A stretch of 64,000 nucleotides of DNA from Ectothiorhodospira shaposhnikovii (GCF_022227765.1 NZ_JAJMLZ010000009.1:1-64000), one strand, 5' to 3'; shown: positions 37,702 to 49,798, counted from the first letter of the stretch. Notes: generated by a model not told the origin, from the letters alone. Translations and numbers: made by a program.

Positions 37702-39035
37702 TCCTTGCCGCCGCGCCGGCTTGCCTCGTTGCGCCGGCGCAGATCCAGCAACTTCTCCCGGATCCGGATCTCCAGACCCCGTTCCACCGGCTGGTAATAG
37801 CGGGGCTCCCCCATGCCGTCCGGAAAATAGCACTCCCCGGCGGCAAAACCGTCCACCTCGTCATGGGCGTACCGGTAACCCTTGCCGTAATCCAGCGACT
37901 TCATCAGCCGGGTGGGCGCGTTGCGCAGATGCAGGGGCACCTCCAGGGTCCCCCGCTGCCGGGCATCGGCCATGGCGGCCCCATAGGCCGCATAGACCGC
38001 GTTGCTCTTGGCGGCACAGGCCAGATAGATCACCGCCTGAGCCAGGGTCAGCTCCCCTTCCGGACTGCCCAGGCGCTCGTACACATCCCAGGCCTCCAGG
38101 GCCAGGGTCAGCGCCCGGGGATCGGCGTTGCCGATGTCCTCGCTGGCCATGCGCACAATCCGCCGGGCCAGATAAACGGGGTCGCAGCCGCCGTCGAGCA
38201 TGCGGCAGAACCAGTACAGCGCCGCGTCCGGGTCACTGCCCCGCACCGATTTGTGCAGGGCGGAAATCTGGTCGTAGAACAGCTCCCCGCCCTTGTCGAA
38301 GCGACGCAGACCCTGACTGGTCACCTCCTTGAGAGTGTCTTCCGTGATCACGGCACCCTCCCCCCCTTCCGGGGCCAGGTCGGCGGCGATCTCCAACAGG
38401 TTCAGGGCACGCCGGGCATCACCGTCGGCCAACTCCGCCAGGAGGTCGCGCAGGGGCGGCGCCATGGTCAGGCGGCGCCGGCCCAGGCCGTGGGTCTCGT
38501 CGTCCAGGGCCCGGTCGATGATGGCGCGAATGTCCGCCGCCTCCAGCCCCTTGAGCACGTAGGTCCGCACCCGGGACAACAGGGCGTTGTTGAGTTCGAA
38601 GGAGGGATTTTCCGTGGTGGCACCGATGAAGGCGATGGTGCCGTCTTCCACGTGGGGCAGGAAGGCATCCTGCTGGGACTTGTTGAAGCGATGGACCTCG
38701 TCCACGAACAACAGCGTGGCCCGGCCCTCGTCCCGGCGGGTCTCCCGGGCCTGGTCCACCGCGGCGCGGATGTCCTTGACCCCGGACAGCACGGCGGACA
38801 GGGTGATGAATGTCGCGCCGCAATAGTTGGCGATGAGCCGGGCCAGGGTGGTCTTGCCGGTGCCGGGCGGACCCCAGAAGACCATGGAATGCAGCCGGTC
38901 CTCCTCGATGGCCCGGCGCAGGGGCTTGCCCGGCGCCAGCAGATGCTGCTGCCCCATGTACTCCTCCAGCCGCCGGGGACGCATGCGATCCGCCAGGGGG
39001 CGGTCGGGGGCCGGGGTGGAAAAGAGATCGGTCAT
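37698..39035 (-). CDS. rarA: Replication-associated recombination protein A
   Basis: This 445-residue AAA+ ATPase related to clamp loaders acts at stalled forks. It has PLADRMRPRRLEEYMGQQHL at the start, Walker A GPPGTGKTTLA, Walker B LLFVDEVHRF, and the C-terminal tetramerisation part with the conserved YPDG near the end (YFPDGMGEPRYY). The order ftsK-lolA-rarA is standard in gammaproteobacteria. Confidence 0.97.
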   Translation of the reverse strand: MTDLFSTPAPDRPLADRMRPRRLEEYMGQQHLLAPGKPLRRAIEEDRLHSMVFWGPPGTGKTTLARLIANYCGATFITLSAVLSGVKDIRAAVDQARETRRDEGRATLLFVDEVHRFNKSQQDAFLPHVEDGTIAFIGATTENPSFELNNALLSRVRTYVLKGLEAADIRAIIDRALDDETHGLGRRRLTMAPPLRDLLAELADGDARRALNLLEIAADLAPEGGEGAVITEDTLKEVTSQGLRRFDKGGELFYDQISALHKSVRGSDPDAALYWFCRMLDGGCDPVYLARRIVRMASEDIGNADPRALTLALEAWDVYERLGSPEGELTLAQAVIYLACAAKSNAVYAAYGAAMADARQRGTLEVPLHLRNAPTRLMKSLDYGKGYRYAHDEVDGFAAGECYFPDGMGEPRYYQPVERGLEIRIREKLLDLRRRNEASRRGGKD

Positions 39036-39057
39036 GGAGGCCGGGCAGCCGCGGTGC

Positions 39058-39687
39058 TCAGTTCCTCATCACATCCACCCCGGCCGGCGGCTCGAAGCGG
39101 AAGCGGGCATCGGGGATGCGGGGGTTGAGCCGCATGTCTTCAAAGCGGATGCGGGTCTGCTGACCGAACTGGTCATAGAGCACCATCATCCGCACGGTGC
39201 GCTCGTCCAGGCCGATGAGAATGCGCTGGAAATCGGTGTCGCCCGAATGGGGGGTCAGGGCCAGCCAGCTCAGCCCCTGATGGGTACCCTCGGAGGCCAC
39301 CTTGAAATCATTTTCCAGCGCCCGGGGTTCGGACAGCAGCATGATGGGGGTGCGCCCCAGCACGGCGTCCATCTCCTGCACCGTGGCCTGGGCCAGGTCT
39401 TCGTCGTAGGTCCACAGATACTGGCCGTCGGCCACGATCTGCTGGTTATAAGGGGTCTGATAATCCCAGCGGAACTGGCCGGGACGCTTGAGATAGACCT
39501 TGCCCTGGGCATGCTGCAGGACCTCGTCCCGCTCGTTGATGACCATCTGTTCGAACACCGCCTCGAAACTGGTCATCTCCTGGAAGAAGTGATCCAGTCG
39601 GGCACGGGCATCGTCCGCCAGCACCGGTGACAGGCTCAGGCAGGCGGTCAGCATCAGGGCAAACAGGGCTCGCATGGGTGTTGGCAT
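39058..39687 (-). CDS. lolA: Outer-membrane lipoprotein carrier protein
   Basis: This 209-residue periplasmic chaperone ferries lipoproteins from LolCDE to LolB. A signal peptide covers about residues 1-25 (ALFALMLTACLSLSPVLA). The family core is visible as FRWDYQTPYNQQIVADGQYLW and LTPHSGDTDFQRI. ATG at 39675 is an equally possible start. Confidence 0.96.
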   Translation of the reverse strand: MPTPMRALFALMLTACLSLSPVLADDARARLDHFFQEMTSFEAVFEQMVINERDEVLQHAQGKVYLKRPGQFRWDYQTPYNQQIVADGQYLWTYDEDLAQATVQEMDAVLGRTPIMLLSEPRALENDFKVASEGTHQGLSWLALTPHSGDTDFQRILIGLDERTVRMMVLYDQFGQQTRIRFEDMRLNPRIPDARFRFEPPAGVDVMRN

Positions 39688-39694
39688 CTCGTTT

Positions 39695-42145
39695 TCAGTC
39701 CTGGGGTGCCGGCGCCAGCACTTCCCGGTTGCCGTTGGATTGCAGCGCGCTCACCACGCCGGCGGCCTCCATGTCCTCGATCATCCGGGCGGCCCGGTTG
39801 TAACCGATCTTGAGGCGGCGCTGTACATAGGAAATGGATGCCTTGCGAGATTCCAGCACGATGGCCACCGCCTGATCGTACAGGGGGTCGCTCTCCTCGC
39901 CGGAATCCACCGGCTCCAGTCCTGGTACGACCGCGGCGCCGGATTCCGGTTCCTCCAGCACGTCGTCCAGGTAATCCGGCTCGCCCTGGGCCTTGAGGAA
40001 GTCCACCACGTGATGGACCTCGTGGTCCGCCACGAAGGCCCCGTGCAGACGCACCGGATGCCCGCTGCCCGGGGGCAGGTAGAGCATGTCGCCGTGCCCC
40101 AGCAGCTGCTCCGCGCCCATCTGATCCAGAATGGTGCGCGAATCCACCCGGGAGGACACCTGGAAGGCGATGCGGGTGGGGATGTTGGCCTTGATGAGAC
40201 CGGTGATCACGTCCACCGAGGGGCGCTGGGTGGCCAGGATCAGGTGAATCCCCGCCGCCCGCGCCTTCTGGGCCAGACGGGCGATGAGTTCCTCCACCTT
40301 CTTGCCCACCACCATCATCATGTCGGCAAACTCGTCCACCACGATGACGATGAACGGCAACGGCTTGAGTTCCGGCGGCGGTGCCTCCGGATCGAAGGCG
40401 GTCTGTGGATTGTAGAACGGGTCCGGGATGGGTTCACCGGCGGCGATGGCGTCCTTGATCTTGCGGTTGAAACCGGCCAGGTTGCGCACGCCCATCTGGG
40501 ACATGAGCTTGTAGCGACGCTCCATTTCCGCCACCCCCCAGCGCAGGGCGTTGGAGGCGTCCTTCATGTCGGTGACCACGGGGGCCAGCAAATGGGGGAT
40601 GCCCTCGTACACCGACAGCTCCAGCATCTTCGGATCGATGAGGATCAGACGGACCTCGTCGGGATGGGCCTTGAACAGCAGCGAGAGCAGCATGGCGTTG
40701 ATGCCCACGGACTTGCCCGAGCCGGTGGTGCCGGCCACCAGCAGATGGGGCATCTTGGCCAGATCGGCCACCACCGCGTGGCCGCTGATGTCCTTGCCCA
40801 GGGCCAGGGTGAGGGCGGAACCGGCCTTTTCGAATACCGGCGCCCGGAAGATCTCCGACAGGCTCACCAGTTCCCGTTTCTGGTTGGGTATTTCCAGGCC
40901 CACGGTGGACTTGCCCGGAATGACCTCCACGATGCGGACACTGATCACCGACAGGGCCCGGGCCAGGTCCTTGGACAGCCCGGAGATCCGGCTCACCTTC
41001 AGGCCCGGTGCCGGCTGCAGTTCAAACCGGGTGATCACCGGTCCCGGATGCACCTCCACCACGTCCACCTGGACCCCGAAGTCCCGCAGTTTTTCCTCCA
41101 CCTGCCGGGACATGAAGTGCAGGTCTTCCTCGGTATAGCCCCCTTCCTGCGGCTTGGGGGCATCGAGCAGATCCAGGCTCGGGAAGGCGTCCGGGGGGAT
41201 CTCGCCGACGCCGAACAGGGAAGGTTGTCGCTTCGGCGCGGGGGGTTTGGGCGGGGTGATGGGCGTGGGCAGCACCGCTTCCAGGACCGGTTCCACCCGG
41301 GCCTTGATCTTCGGCGCCGGTTTTTCCGCCTCCTGCGGCGCCTGCACTTCCTGCAGGGTGTCGATCCGGGGTTCCACCTTGGGCTGGGACCGCGGGCGCG
41401 GGGCTTCCGGGTCCGGGGCGGCGGCCCTGACGGCGTTTTCCCTGGCCTCCCGTTCCTTGCGGGCCTTGCGCCCGGCATGGCGCTCCCGGGCCGTGGCGAT
41501 CCATTCCAGAGTCCAATCCACCCCCTGGAGGGTGTAGCGCCCCAGCCGGTCCATCAGGGACAACCAGGACAGCCCGGTGAGCAGGGTCACGCCGGTCAGG
41601 AACAGGGCCAGCAGGAACAGGGTGACGCCCAGCAGGTGAAAGATCGGTACCAGCCCCTCGCCGATCACCTCGCCCAGGATGCCGCCGGCATTCATGGGCA
41701 ACGCGCCCGGCAAAAAGTGCAGGGTCGCCAGACCGCAGCCGGCGGCCAGGGTGATGACAAACCCCAGCCAGCGCACGCCCAGGGCATGCAGGTCCAGCTC
41801 ACCGGTATCCTTGCGGCCGCGAAAGACCAGCCAGCCGCTGTAGGCCACCACCACCGGCGCCAGATAGGCCAGATAGCCGAAGAGATGGAAGAACACATCG
41901 GCAAACCAGGCCCCCGCCCTGCCCCCCAGGTTGGTGACCTTCATGCCGGTCCCGGTCTGGGACCAGCCGGGGTCGGAGGGGCTGTAGCTGGCCAGGGCGA
42001 TGAACAGGTAGGCGGCCGCCGCCGTCAGCACCAGCAGGGTGCCCTCGCGCAGGGCACGGCGCAGATGGGCGCTGATGGGTCGCGGTGCGGAAGCAGGCTT
42101 GCGGGCGGGCTTGTCCGCCGTTTTCTTGGATTTTGCTCTGGCCAA
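39695..42145 (-). CDS. ftsK: DNA translocase FtsK
   Basis: The 816-residue septal DNA pump has four to five N-terminal membrane segments (about 30-190), then a Pro/Glu-rich linker. The RecA-like motor carries Walker [15 protein letters not shown] and Walker [10 protein letters not shown]. The last 65 residues are the winged-helix gamma domain that reads KOPS ([20 protein letters not shown]). It resolves chromosome dimers with XerCD and is divergent from trxB. Confidence 0.97.
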   Translation of the reverse strand: MARAKSKKTADKPARKPASAPRPISAHLRRALREGTLLVLTAAAAYLFIALASYSPSDPGWSQTGTGMKVTNLGGRAGAWFADVFFHLFGYLAYLAPVVVAYSGWLVFRGRKDTGELDLHALGVRWLGFVITLAAGCGLATLHFLPGALPMNAGGILGEVIGEGLVPIFHLLGVTLFLLALFLTGVTLLTGLSWLSLMDRLGRYTLQGVDWTLEWIATARERHAGRKARKEREARENAVRAAAPDPEAPRPRSQPKVEPRIDTLQEVQAPQEAEKPAPKIKARVEPVLEAVLPTPITPPKPPAPKRQPSLFGVGEIPPDAFPSLDLLDAPKPQEGGYTEEDLHFMSRQVEEKLRDFGVQVDVVEVHPGPVITRFELQPAPGLKVSRISGLSKDLARALSVISVRIVEVIPGKSTVGLEIPNQKRELVSLSEIFRAPVFEKAGSALTLALGKDISGHAVVADLAKMPHLLVAGTTGSGKSVGINAMLLSLLFKAHPDEVRLILIDPKMLELSVYEGIPHLLAPVVTDMKDASNALRWGVAEMERRYKLMSQMGVRNLAGFNRKIKDAIAAGEPIPDPFYNPQTAFDPEAPPPELKPLPFIVIVVDEFADMMMVVGKKVEELIARLAQKARAAGIHLILATQRPSVDVITGLIKANIPTRIAFQVSSRVDSRTILDQMGAEQLLGHGDMLYLPPGSGHPVRLHGAFVADHEVHHVVDFLKAQGEPDYLDDVLEEPESGAAVVPGLEPVDSGEESDPLYDQAVAIVLESRKASISYVQRRLKIGYNRAARMIEDMEAAGVVSALQSNGNREVLAPAPQD

Positions 42146-42299
42146 TGGTCAGGTCGTGTCAGGGGCTTGAGTGTGAGAGTCAGGGTAAGCCGTCGAGTTT
42201 AACCCCTTGAAGGGTTTCCAGTCCCTTTTTTGGGACTTCGCGTCGGTATTGTACATCCTGCCGAGGACTTGGCGCCGCCGGGGCTTCAAAGTAGATTAG

Positions 42300-43301
<1,002 letters not shown>

Positions 43302-43376
43302 GGGTGCCGCGGGCGCGGCCCTCCACGGGGAATGCTTCACCCGCATGGTAGGCCCATTCCACTCGGAGGCTTCATC

Positions 43377-44549
43377 ATGGATCACCCGGGCGTGCTGGAA
43401 TGCCGCATCAGCGATGACCTGTCCGCCCTTCCCGCCGCCGAGTGGGATGCCCTGGGCGGGCGGGATGAGCCCTTCCTCAGCCATGCCTTCCTCTGTGCCC
43501 TGGAACGCCATGACTGCCTGGGCAGCCGGTTCGGCTGGTATCCCCGGCATGTCACCCTGCACCAGCCGGGCGGTGAACTGGTCGCCGCCCTGCCCCTCTA
43601 CATCAAGACCAACAACTACGGCGAGTTCGTCTTCGACTGGGCCTGGGAACAGGCCTGGCGCCAGTCAGGACTGAACTACTACCCCAAACTGGTCTGCTCG
43701 ATCCCCTATACCCCGGCCACCGGCACCCGCCTGCTGGTCCACCCCGACCATGACCGGAAGGCCCTGCAACAGGTACTGATCCAGCAGGCCATCGAGCTGA
43801 CCCATGCGGGCGAGTTGTCCGGACTGCATGTGCTGTTCCCGGAACACGAGGACAGCCGGGCGCTGCAGGCGGCCGGCCTGACCCTGCGCATGGGCTGCCA
43901 GTATCACTGGCATAATGAGAATTACCGGGATTTCGACGATTTTATACAACGTTTCAGCGCCAAGAAACGCAAGAACGTCCGGCGTGAACGGCGCCGGGTG
44001 CAAGAACAGGGGCTGGATATCCGGGTACTGCACGGTGACGAGGTGAGCCGGGACTTGTGGGCGGTGTTCCACCACTTTTATGTGAGCACCTTCGAACGCA
44101 AGATGGGGATTCCGACCCTGAGCCTGGGCTTTTTTCAGGAAACCGGCCGCACCCTGGGACGGCAGGTGGTCATGTTCCTGGCGGAAGAGGACGGCGAACC
44201 GGTGGCGGCGGCCCTGTGCTACCGGGGCAAGGACACCCTCTACGGCCGCTACTGGGGCTGCATCCGGGATTACGATGCCCTGCATTTTGAAGCCTGTTAC
44301 TACCAGGGCATCGACTACTGCATCCAACAGGGTCTGGCGAGGTTTGAGCCGGGCGCCCAGGGAGAACACAAGATCAGTCGGGGTTTTCTGCCCACCCGGA
44401 CCTGGTCGGGACACTGGATTGCCCATCCGGGACTCAGGGGCGCGGTGGCCGCATTCTGTCAGCGGGAGCAGGCGGCGATGGCAATCCAGTGCGAACAGCT
44501 GATGCGCCTGTCGCCGTTCCGGGTGGAAGCGGACTCCGGCTCGGGTTAG
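43377..44549 (+). CDS. GNAT/FemAB-like acyltransferase (DUF482 family)
   Basis: This 390-residue protein belongs to the peptidogalycan biosynthesis family, with a tandem GNAT fold. Recognisable blocks are [45 protein letters not shown] and the conserved [14 protein letters not shown] near the end. The substrate is unknown; aminoacyl or acyl transfer is guessed from the fold. CGGAGG lies seven bases before the ATG. aat follows in the same direction. Confidence 0.9.
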   Translation: MDHPGVLECRISDDLSALPAAEWDALGGRDEPFLSHAFLCALERHDCLGSRFGWYPRHVTLHQPGGELVAALPLYIKTNNYGEFVFDWAWEQAWRQSGLNYYPKLVCSIPYTPATGTRLLVHPDHDRKALQQVLIQQAIELTHAGELSGLHVLFPEHEDSRALQAAGLTLRMGCQYHWHNENYRDFDDFIQRFSAKKRKNVRRERRRVQEQGLDIRVLHGDEVSRDLWAVFHHFYVSTFERKMGIPTLSLGFFQETGRTLGRQVVMFLAEEDGEPVAAALCYRGKDTLYGRYWGCIRDYDALHFEACYYQGIDYCIQQGLARFEPGAQGEHKISRGFLPTRTWSGHWIAHPGLRGAVAAFCQREQAAMAIQCEQLMRLSPFRVEADSGSG

Positions 44550-44583
44550 GCTGTGCCTCGGACACCCAAAGGGATCACGGACC

Positions 44584-45327
44584 ATGTCTGGCAACAACGA
44601 TATGCATTCCCTCACCTGGCTGCACCCCGGACAGAGCGATGAGCCGTTTCCGCCGGTGGAGCGCGCCCTGCGTGAGCCCAACGGCCTGTTGGCCGCCGGC
44701 GGCGACCTGAGCCTGCCCAGGCTGCTCAATGCCTACCGTCACGGCATCTTTCCCTGGTACGAGGCGGGTCAGCCCATCCTCTGGTGGTCGCCGGACCCCC
44801 GCACCATCCTCTACCCTTCCCAGGTGAAGGTGAGCCGCAGCCTGGGCAAGGTCCTGCGCGGACATCGCTTCCAGGTGACCTTCGACCAGGCCTTCACCGA
44901 TGTCATCAAGGGGTGCGCGGGCCCTCGGCGCGGGGTTCACGGCACCTGGATCACCTACGGGATGCAGCAGGCCTTCATCCAGCTGCACCATACCGGACAC
45001 GCCCATTCAGTGGAGGTCTGGGAAGATGACGTACTGGTGGGAGGACTCTATGGAGTGAGCATGGGGCGGGTTTTCTTCGGTGAGTCCATGTTCAGCCAGG
45101 TGCCGGATGCCTCCAAGGTGGCCCTGGTCACCCTGTGCCGTCATCTCGATCACTGGGGATATCCGCTGCTGGACTGTCAGACCCCTTCCGAGCACCTGAC
45201 CCGCATGGGAGCGATACCCATGTCACGGCAGCGCTTCACCACCCGGCTGCAGCAGCTGTGCTCGGTGCCCAGCCGCCCCGGCCCCTGGGCAGTGGAGCTG
45301 GAGCCGGGGGCCGCCACCAGGCCATGA
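44584..45327 (+). CDS. aat: Leucyl/phenylalanyl-tRNA--protein transferase
   Basis: The 247-residue enzyme tags N-terminal Lys or Arg with Leu or Phe for ClpS/ClpAP degradation. Marks are [51 protein letters not shown] and FFGESMFS. Its stop abuts the convergent minE without a gap. Confidence 0.97.
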   Translation: MSGNNDMHSLTWLHPGQSDEPFPPVERALREPNGLLAAGGDLSLPRLLNAYRHGIFPWYEAGQPILWWSPDPRTILYPSQVKVSRSLGKVLRGHRFQVTFDQAFTDVIKGCAGPRRGVHGTWITYGMQQAFIQLHHTGHAHSVEVWEDDVLVGGLYGVSMGRVFFGESMFSQVPDASKVALVTLCRHLDHWGYPLLDCQTPSEHLTRMGAIPMSRQRFTTRLQQLCSVPSRPGPWAVELEPGAATRP

Positions 45328-45600
45328 CTACCCCTGTCGTTCAGGCTCGGACAAGGTGATGTTGACCTCCAGAATCTCGCAATCGCCCTGATTTTCCAGA
45401 CTCATCTGCACCGCCTCGTCCCCCACCTGAACATACTTGCGGATGACTTCCAGCAACTCCCGGTGCAAGGCCGGCAGATAGTCGGGGCCTGAGCGGTGGC
45501 TCCGCTCCCGTGCCACGATCACCTGCAGGCGTTCCTTGGCCACCTTGGCGCTGCCCTGTCGGGGTGAACGAAAGTAATTGAAAATGCCTTTCATGGCCAT
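45328..45600 (-). CDS. minE: Cell division topological specificity factor MinE
   Basis: The 90-residue protein drives MinCD oscillation by stimulating MinD ATPase. The N-terminal amphipathic helix and [16 protein letters not shown] are typical, followed by the dimer domain. It overlaps the minD stop by one base. Confidence 0.96.
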   Translation of the reverse strand: MAMKGIFNYFRSPRQGSAKVAKERLQVIVARERSHRSGPDYLPALHRELLEVIRKYVQVGDEAVQMSLENQGDCEILEVNITLSEPERQG

Positions 45601-46409
45601 TAACCCCTGAACAGGCGTCCGAAGAGACCCTTCTTCTGCGTGGTGAGGAAACGGTGCGGGCGGTCTTCGCCCAGAAAACGGGCCACCGCGTCACGATAGG
45701 CCTGTCCGGCGTCGGACTCTTCGTCCAGAATCACCGGCATGCCCGCATTGGAGGCATTGAGCACCGACTGGGATTCGGGAATCACCCCCAGCATGTCGAT
45801 GGACAGGATCTCGGTGACATCATCCACACTGAGCATCTCGCCCCTTTCCACCCGCTCGGGGGAATAACGGGTCAGCAGCAGCTTGGCCGGCAAGGGACCT
45901 TCGCCCCGCTCCGCCTTGCGGGTCTTGCTGGAGAGGATGCCCAGCATCCGGTCCGAGTCACGGACGCTGGAGACCTCGGGATTGGTCACCACGATGGCCT
46001 CATCGGCAAAATAGGCGGCCATCATGGCCCCCCGCTCGATGCCGGCCGGGCTGTCGCAGACGATATAGTCGAATTCCTGACTCAGCTCATCCAGCACCTT
46101 TTCCACCCCTTCCTCCGTCAGGGCGTCCTTGTCACGGGTCTGGGAGGCGGGCAGGATGAACAGGTTGTCCGTGCGCTTGTCCTTGATCAGGGCCTGGCGC
46201 AGATTGGCATCACCGTTGATCACGTTGACGAAATCATAGACCACCCGCCGCTCGCACCCCATGATGAGATCCAGGTTGCGCAGACCCACGTCAAAGTCGA
46301 TGACGGCGGTTTTGTGGCCTTCCAGGGCCAGGCCGGTGGCCACGGCCGCCGAGGTCGTGGTCTTGCCGACGCCACCCTTGCCTGAGGTAATTACTACAAT
46401 GCGTGCCAT
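45600..46409 (-). CDS. minD: Septum site-determining ATPase MinD
   Basis: The 269-residue deviant Walker ATPase has GKGGVGKTT at 10-18, the [10 protein letters not shown] switch and [12 protein letters not shown], and ends with the membrane-targeting amphipathic helix [11 protein letters not shown]. It recruits MinC to the membrane and lies between minC and minE in the usual order. Confidence 0.98.
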   Translation of the reverse strand: MARIVVITSGKGGVGKTTTSAAVATGLALEGHKTAVIDFDVGLRNLDLIMGCERRVVYDFVNVINGDANLRQALIKDKRTDNLFILPASQTRDKDALTEEGVEKVLDELSQEFDYIVCDSPAGIERGAMMAAYFADEAIVVTNPEVSSVRDSDRMLGILSSKTRKAERGEGPLPAKLLLTRYSPERVERGEMLSVDDVTEILSIDMLGVIPESQSVLNASNAGMPVILDEESDAGQAYRDAVARFLGEDRPHRFLTTQKKGLFGRLFRG

Positions 46410-46437
46410 ATAGCCTGCATCTCCTTGAAATTCTGCG

Positions 46438-47193
46438 CTAGATTTCCGAAATGTTGATGGTCTCGCCGGCCAGGGTCACCAGCCGGTGATCTCCCCGTTC
46501 GGCATCAAGGATATCCTCCGCGATCCGATAATGCCCGGCAATGGATACCAGTTCCGCATCCAGGCGCCGGCAGAAGATTCTTGCCCCCGTCATGCCGCGG
46601 ACCCCGGCCAGGGCCTTGCCCCGCAGGGTGCCGTAAACATGGATATGCCCGTCGGCCAGCAGCTCGGCCCCCGCCGACACCGTCCCCAGGACGATCAGAT
46701 CGCCCCCCCGGGCATAGACCTGCTGGCCGGAACGCACCGGCTGATTCACCACCAGCGAAGCCGTATGCAGCGCCTGCACCGGTGTCGATTCCTGATGTGC
46801 GGCGGGGGCGGGTTCGTTCGCGGGCTCGGCCTGCGGGGAAGGGGCGACACGGAGCGGTATCTCGCCCCCCTTGCCGCCCAGGACGATCAGTGGCAGCCCC
46901 ACCCTGGAGGCGACGGACTGGGCCGCGGTCCCCTGCTGCAATCCGATAAGCTTGAATCCCCGCCCGCGCACGGTCTCGATCACCTGCGTCAGGGTCTCCA
47001 CCGACGTGTCCGCCAGGTGCTCCAGGTCCACCAGCAGGGGCATGTCCCGCATCAGCTCGGGGGCCTCCCGCATGCGGGCATTCAGCGCCTCGTTCAGTCG
47101 ATGGGTATCCGCATCATGCAGCCGAAGAATGGATACCAGGATCATGCGCCCCTTGAGTTCAATGGGCTGAATGGGACTGGGATGGGCATTCAT
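46438..47193 (-). CDS. minC: Septum formation inhibitor MinC
   Basis: The 251-residue FtsZ inhibitor has an N-terminal MinC_N domain (LKGRMILVSILRL), a Pro/Ala-rich linker, and the C-terminal beta-helix (QQVYARGGDLIVLGTVSAGA, GTLRGKALAG). The frame runs 25 codons upstream, but that part has no homology-like features, so ATG at 47193 is chosen. No strong ribosome site is seen. Confidence 0.95.
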   Translation of the reverse strand: MNAHPSPIQPIELKGRMILVSILRLHDADTHRLNEALNARMREAPELMRDMPLLVDLEHLADTSVETLTQVIETVRGRGFKLIGLQQGTAAQSVASRVGLPLIVLGGKGGEIPLRVAPSPQAEPANEPAPAAHQESTPVQALHTASLVVNQPVRSGQQVYARGGDLIVLGTVSAGAELLADGHIHVYGTLRGKALAGVRGMTGARIFCRRLDAELVSIAGHYRIAEDILDAERGDHRLVTLAGETINISEI

Positions 47194-47315
47194 AAAGGTC
47201 GTTCCGCAAAGCCGGGCCGCAAGGGCCCGCCGGTTATGAAGACGTGGATTTGGGATCTGGCGCATCATTGTAACGGTTCGGAGGATTCAACGCGCCGGCA
47301 ACATGTTAATATACT

Positions 47316-47321
47316 TATAAT
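47316..47321 (+). promoter_or_regulatory. Possible -10 element of sqr
   Basis: TATAAT lies in a short AT-rich patch of the otherwise GC-rich minC/sqr divergent region, about 100 bases before sqr. No good -35 box is seen 17 bases upstream, so activation by a regulator is possible. Confidence 0.3.
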
Positions 47322-47422
47322 CTATCCAATAAAGCATCGACCCAGTCGAGCAACCGCCCTGTCGGCATGCACGGAAAGTCCGTTGCGGCCGTCCACCAAG
47401 CAGGAATGGAGATGAAGCAAAG

Positions 47423-48793
47423 ATGAGCAGCCAAGATGACAAGCACGCAAAAGACGCGGTTGAGCGTGCCCTGAAGCACTCCGGTCTCTCGCGCCGGGAT
47501 TTCCTCAAGCTTTCCGGCGGTGGCGCCCTGCTGGCGGGGGCCGCCGTGGGCACCGGCGGCATGATGTATCCGGCCGCCGCCCGGGCCGTTCCCACCAACG
47601 CCCGCATCGTCATCGTCGGTGCCGGTGCCGCCGGTCTCTCCTGCGCCACCCGACTGGCCCGGGAACTGGATGGGGCGGACATCACCCTGATCGATCGCCG
47701 TCAGGACCATTATTACCAGCCCGGCCTGACCCTGGTGGGTACCGGCGTCTGGCAGACGGAAAAGCTCCTGGACCGGAACCGGCGCTACGTCCCCTCCAGT
47801 GTCAACTGGGTTCACGACATGGTCGCCGAATACGATCCGGACAACAACCGGGTGGTGACCGAAACCGGTCGCACCATCGACTATGACTTCCTCATGGTGG
47901 CCACCGGACTGCAGGTCAACTACACCGCCATTGACGGCATGTCGGAGAATCTCATCGGTCACCGGGGCGTGGGCTGCGTCTATGACAAGCCGGAACTGGC
48001 CGAGCGCACCTGGCAGGCCGTCGACCATTTCGTGAACGAGGGCGGCATCGGCCTGTTCACCCGCCCGCGGGGTGACATGAAATGCGCCGGCGCCCCGCTC
48101 AAGGTGGCCATGCTCACGGAAAGCCGCATGAAGGAACGGGGCACCCGGGATCGCGCCGAGATGCACTACCTGCCCCCCGGTACCGGCCTGTTTTCCCAGC
48201 CCCACACCGACGACTTCCTGCGCAAGAACTTCCCCGAACGGGGTATCCATATCCACTGGGATCACCCCCTCAAGGCCATCGACCCCGAGCGCAAGACCGC
48301 CACCTTTGCCACCCCCCTGGGTGACGAGACCCTGGATTACGATTTCATCCACGTGGTGCCGCCCATGAGCGCCCCCGATTCCCTGCGCAACAGTGAGCTG
48401 GCGGCCCGCGAGGTTCCCTTCACCGGTTGGCTGGAGGTGGACCGCTTCACCCTGCAGCACAAGCGCTATCCCAATGTGTTCGGTGCCGGCGACATCAACG
48501 GCGTCCCCATCGGCAAGACCGCCGCCAGCGTCAAAGCCCAGGTGCCGGTGGCGGTGGAGAACATGATCCGGACCATTCAGGGCAGTCAGCTCAACGCGGC
48601 TTACGACGGCTATACCTCCTGCCCCCTGATCACCGAGTTGGGTCAGGCCATCCTGGTGGAGTTCGATTACGACCTGAAGATGAAGCCATCCTTTCCCTTC
48701 ATCAGCCCCTATCAGGAGCACTGGGTGCCCTGGGTCATGAAGGACCGCCTGTTGCTGGCCGCCTACCGGGCCATGCTCCGGGGCCGTATCTGA
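47423..48793 (+). CDS. sqr: Tat-exported sulfide:quinone oxidoreductase-type flavoprotein
   Basis: The 456-residue protein has a twin-arginine signal (SRRDFLKL at 23-30, then a Gly/Ala-rich hydrophobic stretch to about 56). The FAD site is RIVIVGAGAAGLSCATRL. Cys 185, Cys 221 (MKCAGAPLK) and Cys 400 sit where SQR enzymes keep their three redox cysteines, allowing for the longer N-terminus. The closing FAD motif is VFGAGDINGVP. It should oxidise sulfide to sulfur and pass electrons to quinone from the periplasmic face. Flavocytochrome c sulfide dehydrogenase flavoproteins are related, but no cytochrome partner is adjacent. A small membrane protein gene follows. Confidence 0.88.
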   Translation: MSSQDDKHAKDAVERALKHSGLSRRDFLKLSGGGALLAGAAVGTGGMMYPAAARAVPTNARIVIVGAGAAGLSCATRLARELDGADITLIDRRQDHYYQPGLTLVGTGVWQTEKLLDRNRRYVPSSVNWVHDMVAEYDPDNNRVVTETGRTIDYDFLMVATGLQVNYTAIDGMSENLIGHRGVGCVYDKPELAERTWQAVDHFVNEGGIGLFTRPRGDMKCAGAPLKVAMLTESRMKERGTRDRAEMHYLPPGTGLFSQPHTDDFLRKNFPERGIHIHWDHPLKAIDPERKTATFATPLGDETLDYDFIHVVPPMSAPDSLRNSELAAREVPFTGWLEVDRFTLQHKRYPNVFGAGDINGVPIGKTAASVKAQVPVAVENMIRTIQGSQLNAAYDGYTSCPLITELGQAILVEFDYDLKMKPSFPFISPYQEHWVPWVMKDRLLLAAYRAMLRGRI

Positions 48794-48839
48794 GGCGCCG
48801 TCATGACTTTTTCAGAACATTTTTAGAGAGGAATCGGCA

Positions 48840-49289
48840 ATGGCATTTTCAATCCTGGGGTTATTGGCAGTGGTCCTGGAGTTCTTCCGGGGCTGGCTGT
48901 GGTTTATCGGGCTGTTCCTGCTGCTGGACTTTGCACTGACCTTCTATTTCCTCAAGCGCTCCGCGGGTTGCAAGACCTGCTGGGTCCTGCCGGCCTATGT
49001 GACCGTCGGCTTCGGGGTCTTCATCTTCGTGCTGGCCATAATCACCCTGCCGACCATCACCAAGTCCAGCTGGGCGGCCCTGTCCGGCATCGACTATCTG
49101 GCCCTGATCGGCGCCAGCATCGGCTTCGGCGCCCTGTTCGCGATCCTGGCCTTCCCCTTCATGCTGAACCTGCTGGGGATTCGTTCCAGACCCAGGCCCA
49201 CCAGCCAGGCGACGCGCACCGAAACGCCCTCCCAACCCCAAGCCTCGCCTCAGCCCCAGCCCGCCATGGCGGAAAAGGTCGCGGACTGA
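48840..49289 (+). CDS. Small membrane protein downstream of sqr
   Basis: This 149-residue protein of unknown family has three hydrophobic segments at about 14-36, 50-72 and 88-114. A CKTC pair lies just before the second, and the Pro/Gln-rich tail is soluble. GAGAGGA precedes the ATG. The gene lies 46 bases after sqr and is probably co-transcribed. The cysteine pair and the position invite a role in sulfide electron transfer or quinone docking, but nothing in the sequence proves this. Confidence 0.7.
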   Translation: MAFSILGLLAVVLEFFRGWLWFIGLFLLLDFALTFYFLKRSAGCKTCWVLPAYVTVGFGVFIFVLAIITLPTITKSSWAALSGIDYLALIGASIGFGALFAILAFPFMLNLLGIRSRPRPTSQATRTETPSQPQASPQPQPAMAEKVAD

Positions 49290-49364
49290 CCACCCGCTGG
49301 ATATCTCGCCTCGGTCGGGTTACGCTTCGGCATCCCGACCGAGACCGAGAGCCGTCCGCCGACG

Positions 49365-49793
49365 ATGAAGATCTCACACCACGATATCCGCCTTCGCACC
49401 GAGGCCCCCATCCAGATCATCGATGTCACCCAGCAGGTGAAGGACCTCTTCGCGGATAGCGGCATCCGCAACGGCATCTGCACCGTGATCTCCCGTCACA
49501 CCACCGCCTGCGTGAATCTCAACGAGCAGGAACCCATGCTGCAGCGGGACATGCTCACCCACCTCAAGCGCCTGGTGCCCCGTGACGGCGACTACCTTCA
49601 CAACGAAAACCCCGTGGACGGCCGGGACAACGCCCATTCCCATCTCATGGGACTGTTCATGAACGCCTCCGAGACCATCCCCATCGTGGACGGCGCGCTG
49701 ATTTTGGGCACCTGGCAGTCCATCTTCTTCATCGAACTGGACGGTCCTCGCCCCGAGCGCCGTCTGACCGTACATTTCATGGGAACCGACTAA
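49365..49793 (+). CDS. yjbQ: YjbQ family protein
   Basis: The 142-residue protein has the YjbQ core: [27 protein letters not shown] and a closing TVHFMGTD. The family has weak thiamine-phosphate synthase activity in E. coli, and its true role is unclear. It is five bases from the start of the RuBisCO-like gene, so the two are surely co-transcribed. Confidence 0.93.
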   Translation: MKISHHDIRLRTEAPIQIIDVTQQVKDLFADSGIRNGICTVISRHTTACVNLNEQEPMLQRDMLTHLKRLVPRDGDYLHNENPVDGRDNAHSHLMGLFMNASETIPIVDGALILGTWQSIFFIELDGPRPERRLTVHFMGTD

Positions 49794-49798
49794 AGCCG

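Noticed and set aside
39674-42202. 842-residue plus-strand frame opposite ftsK
   Set aside because: Shadow of ftsK with no domain-like sequence.
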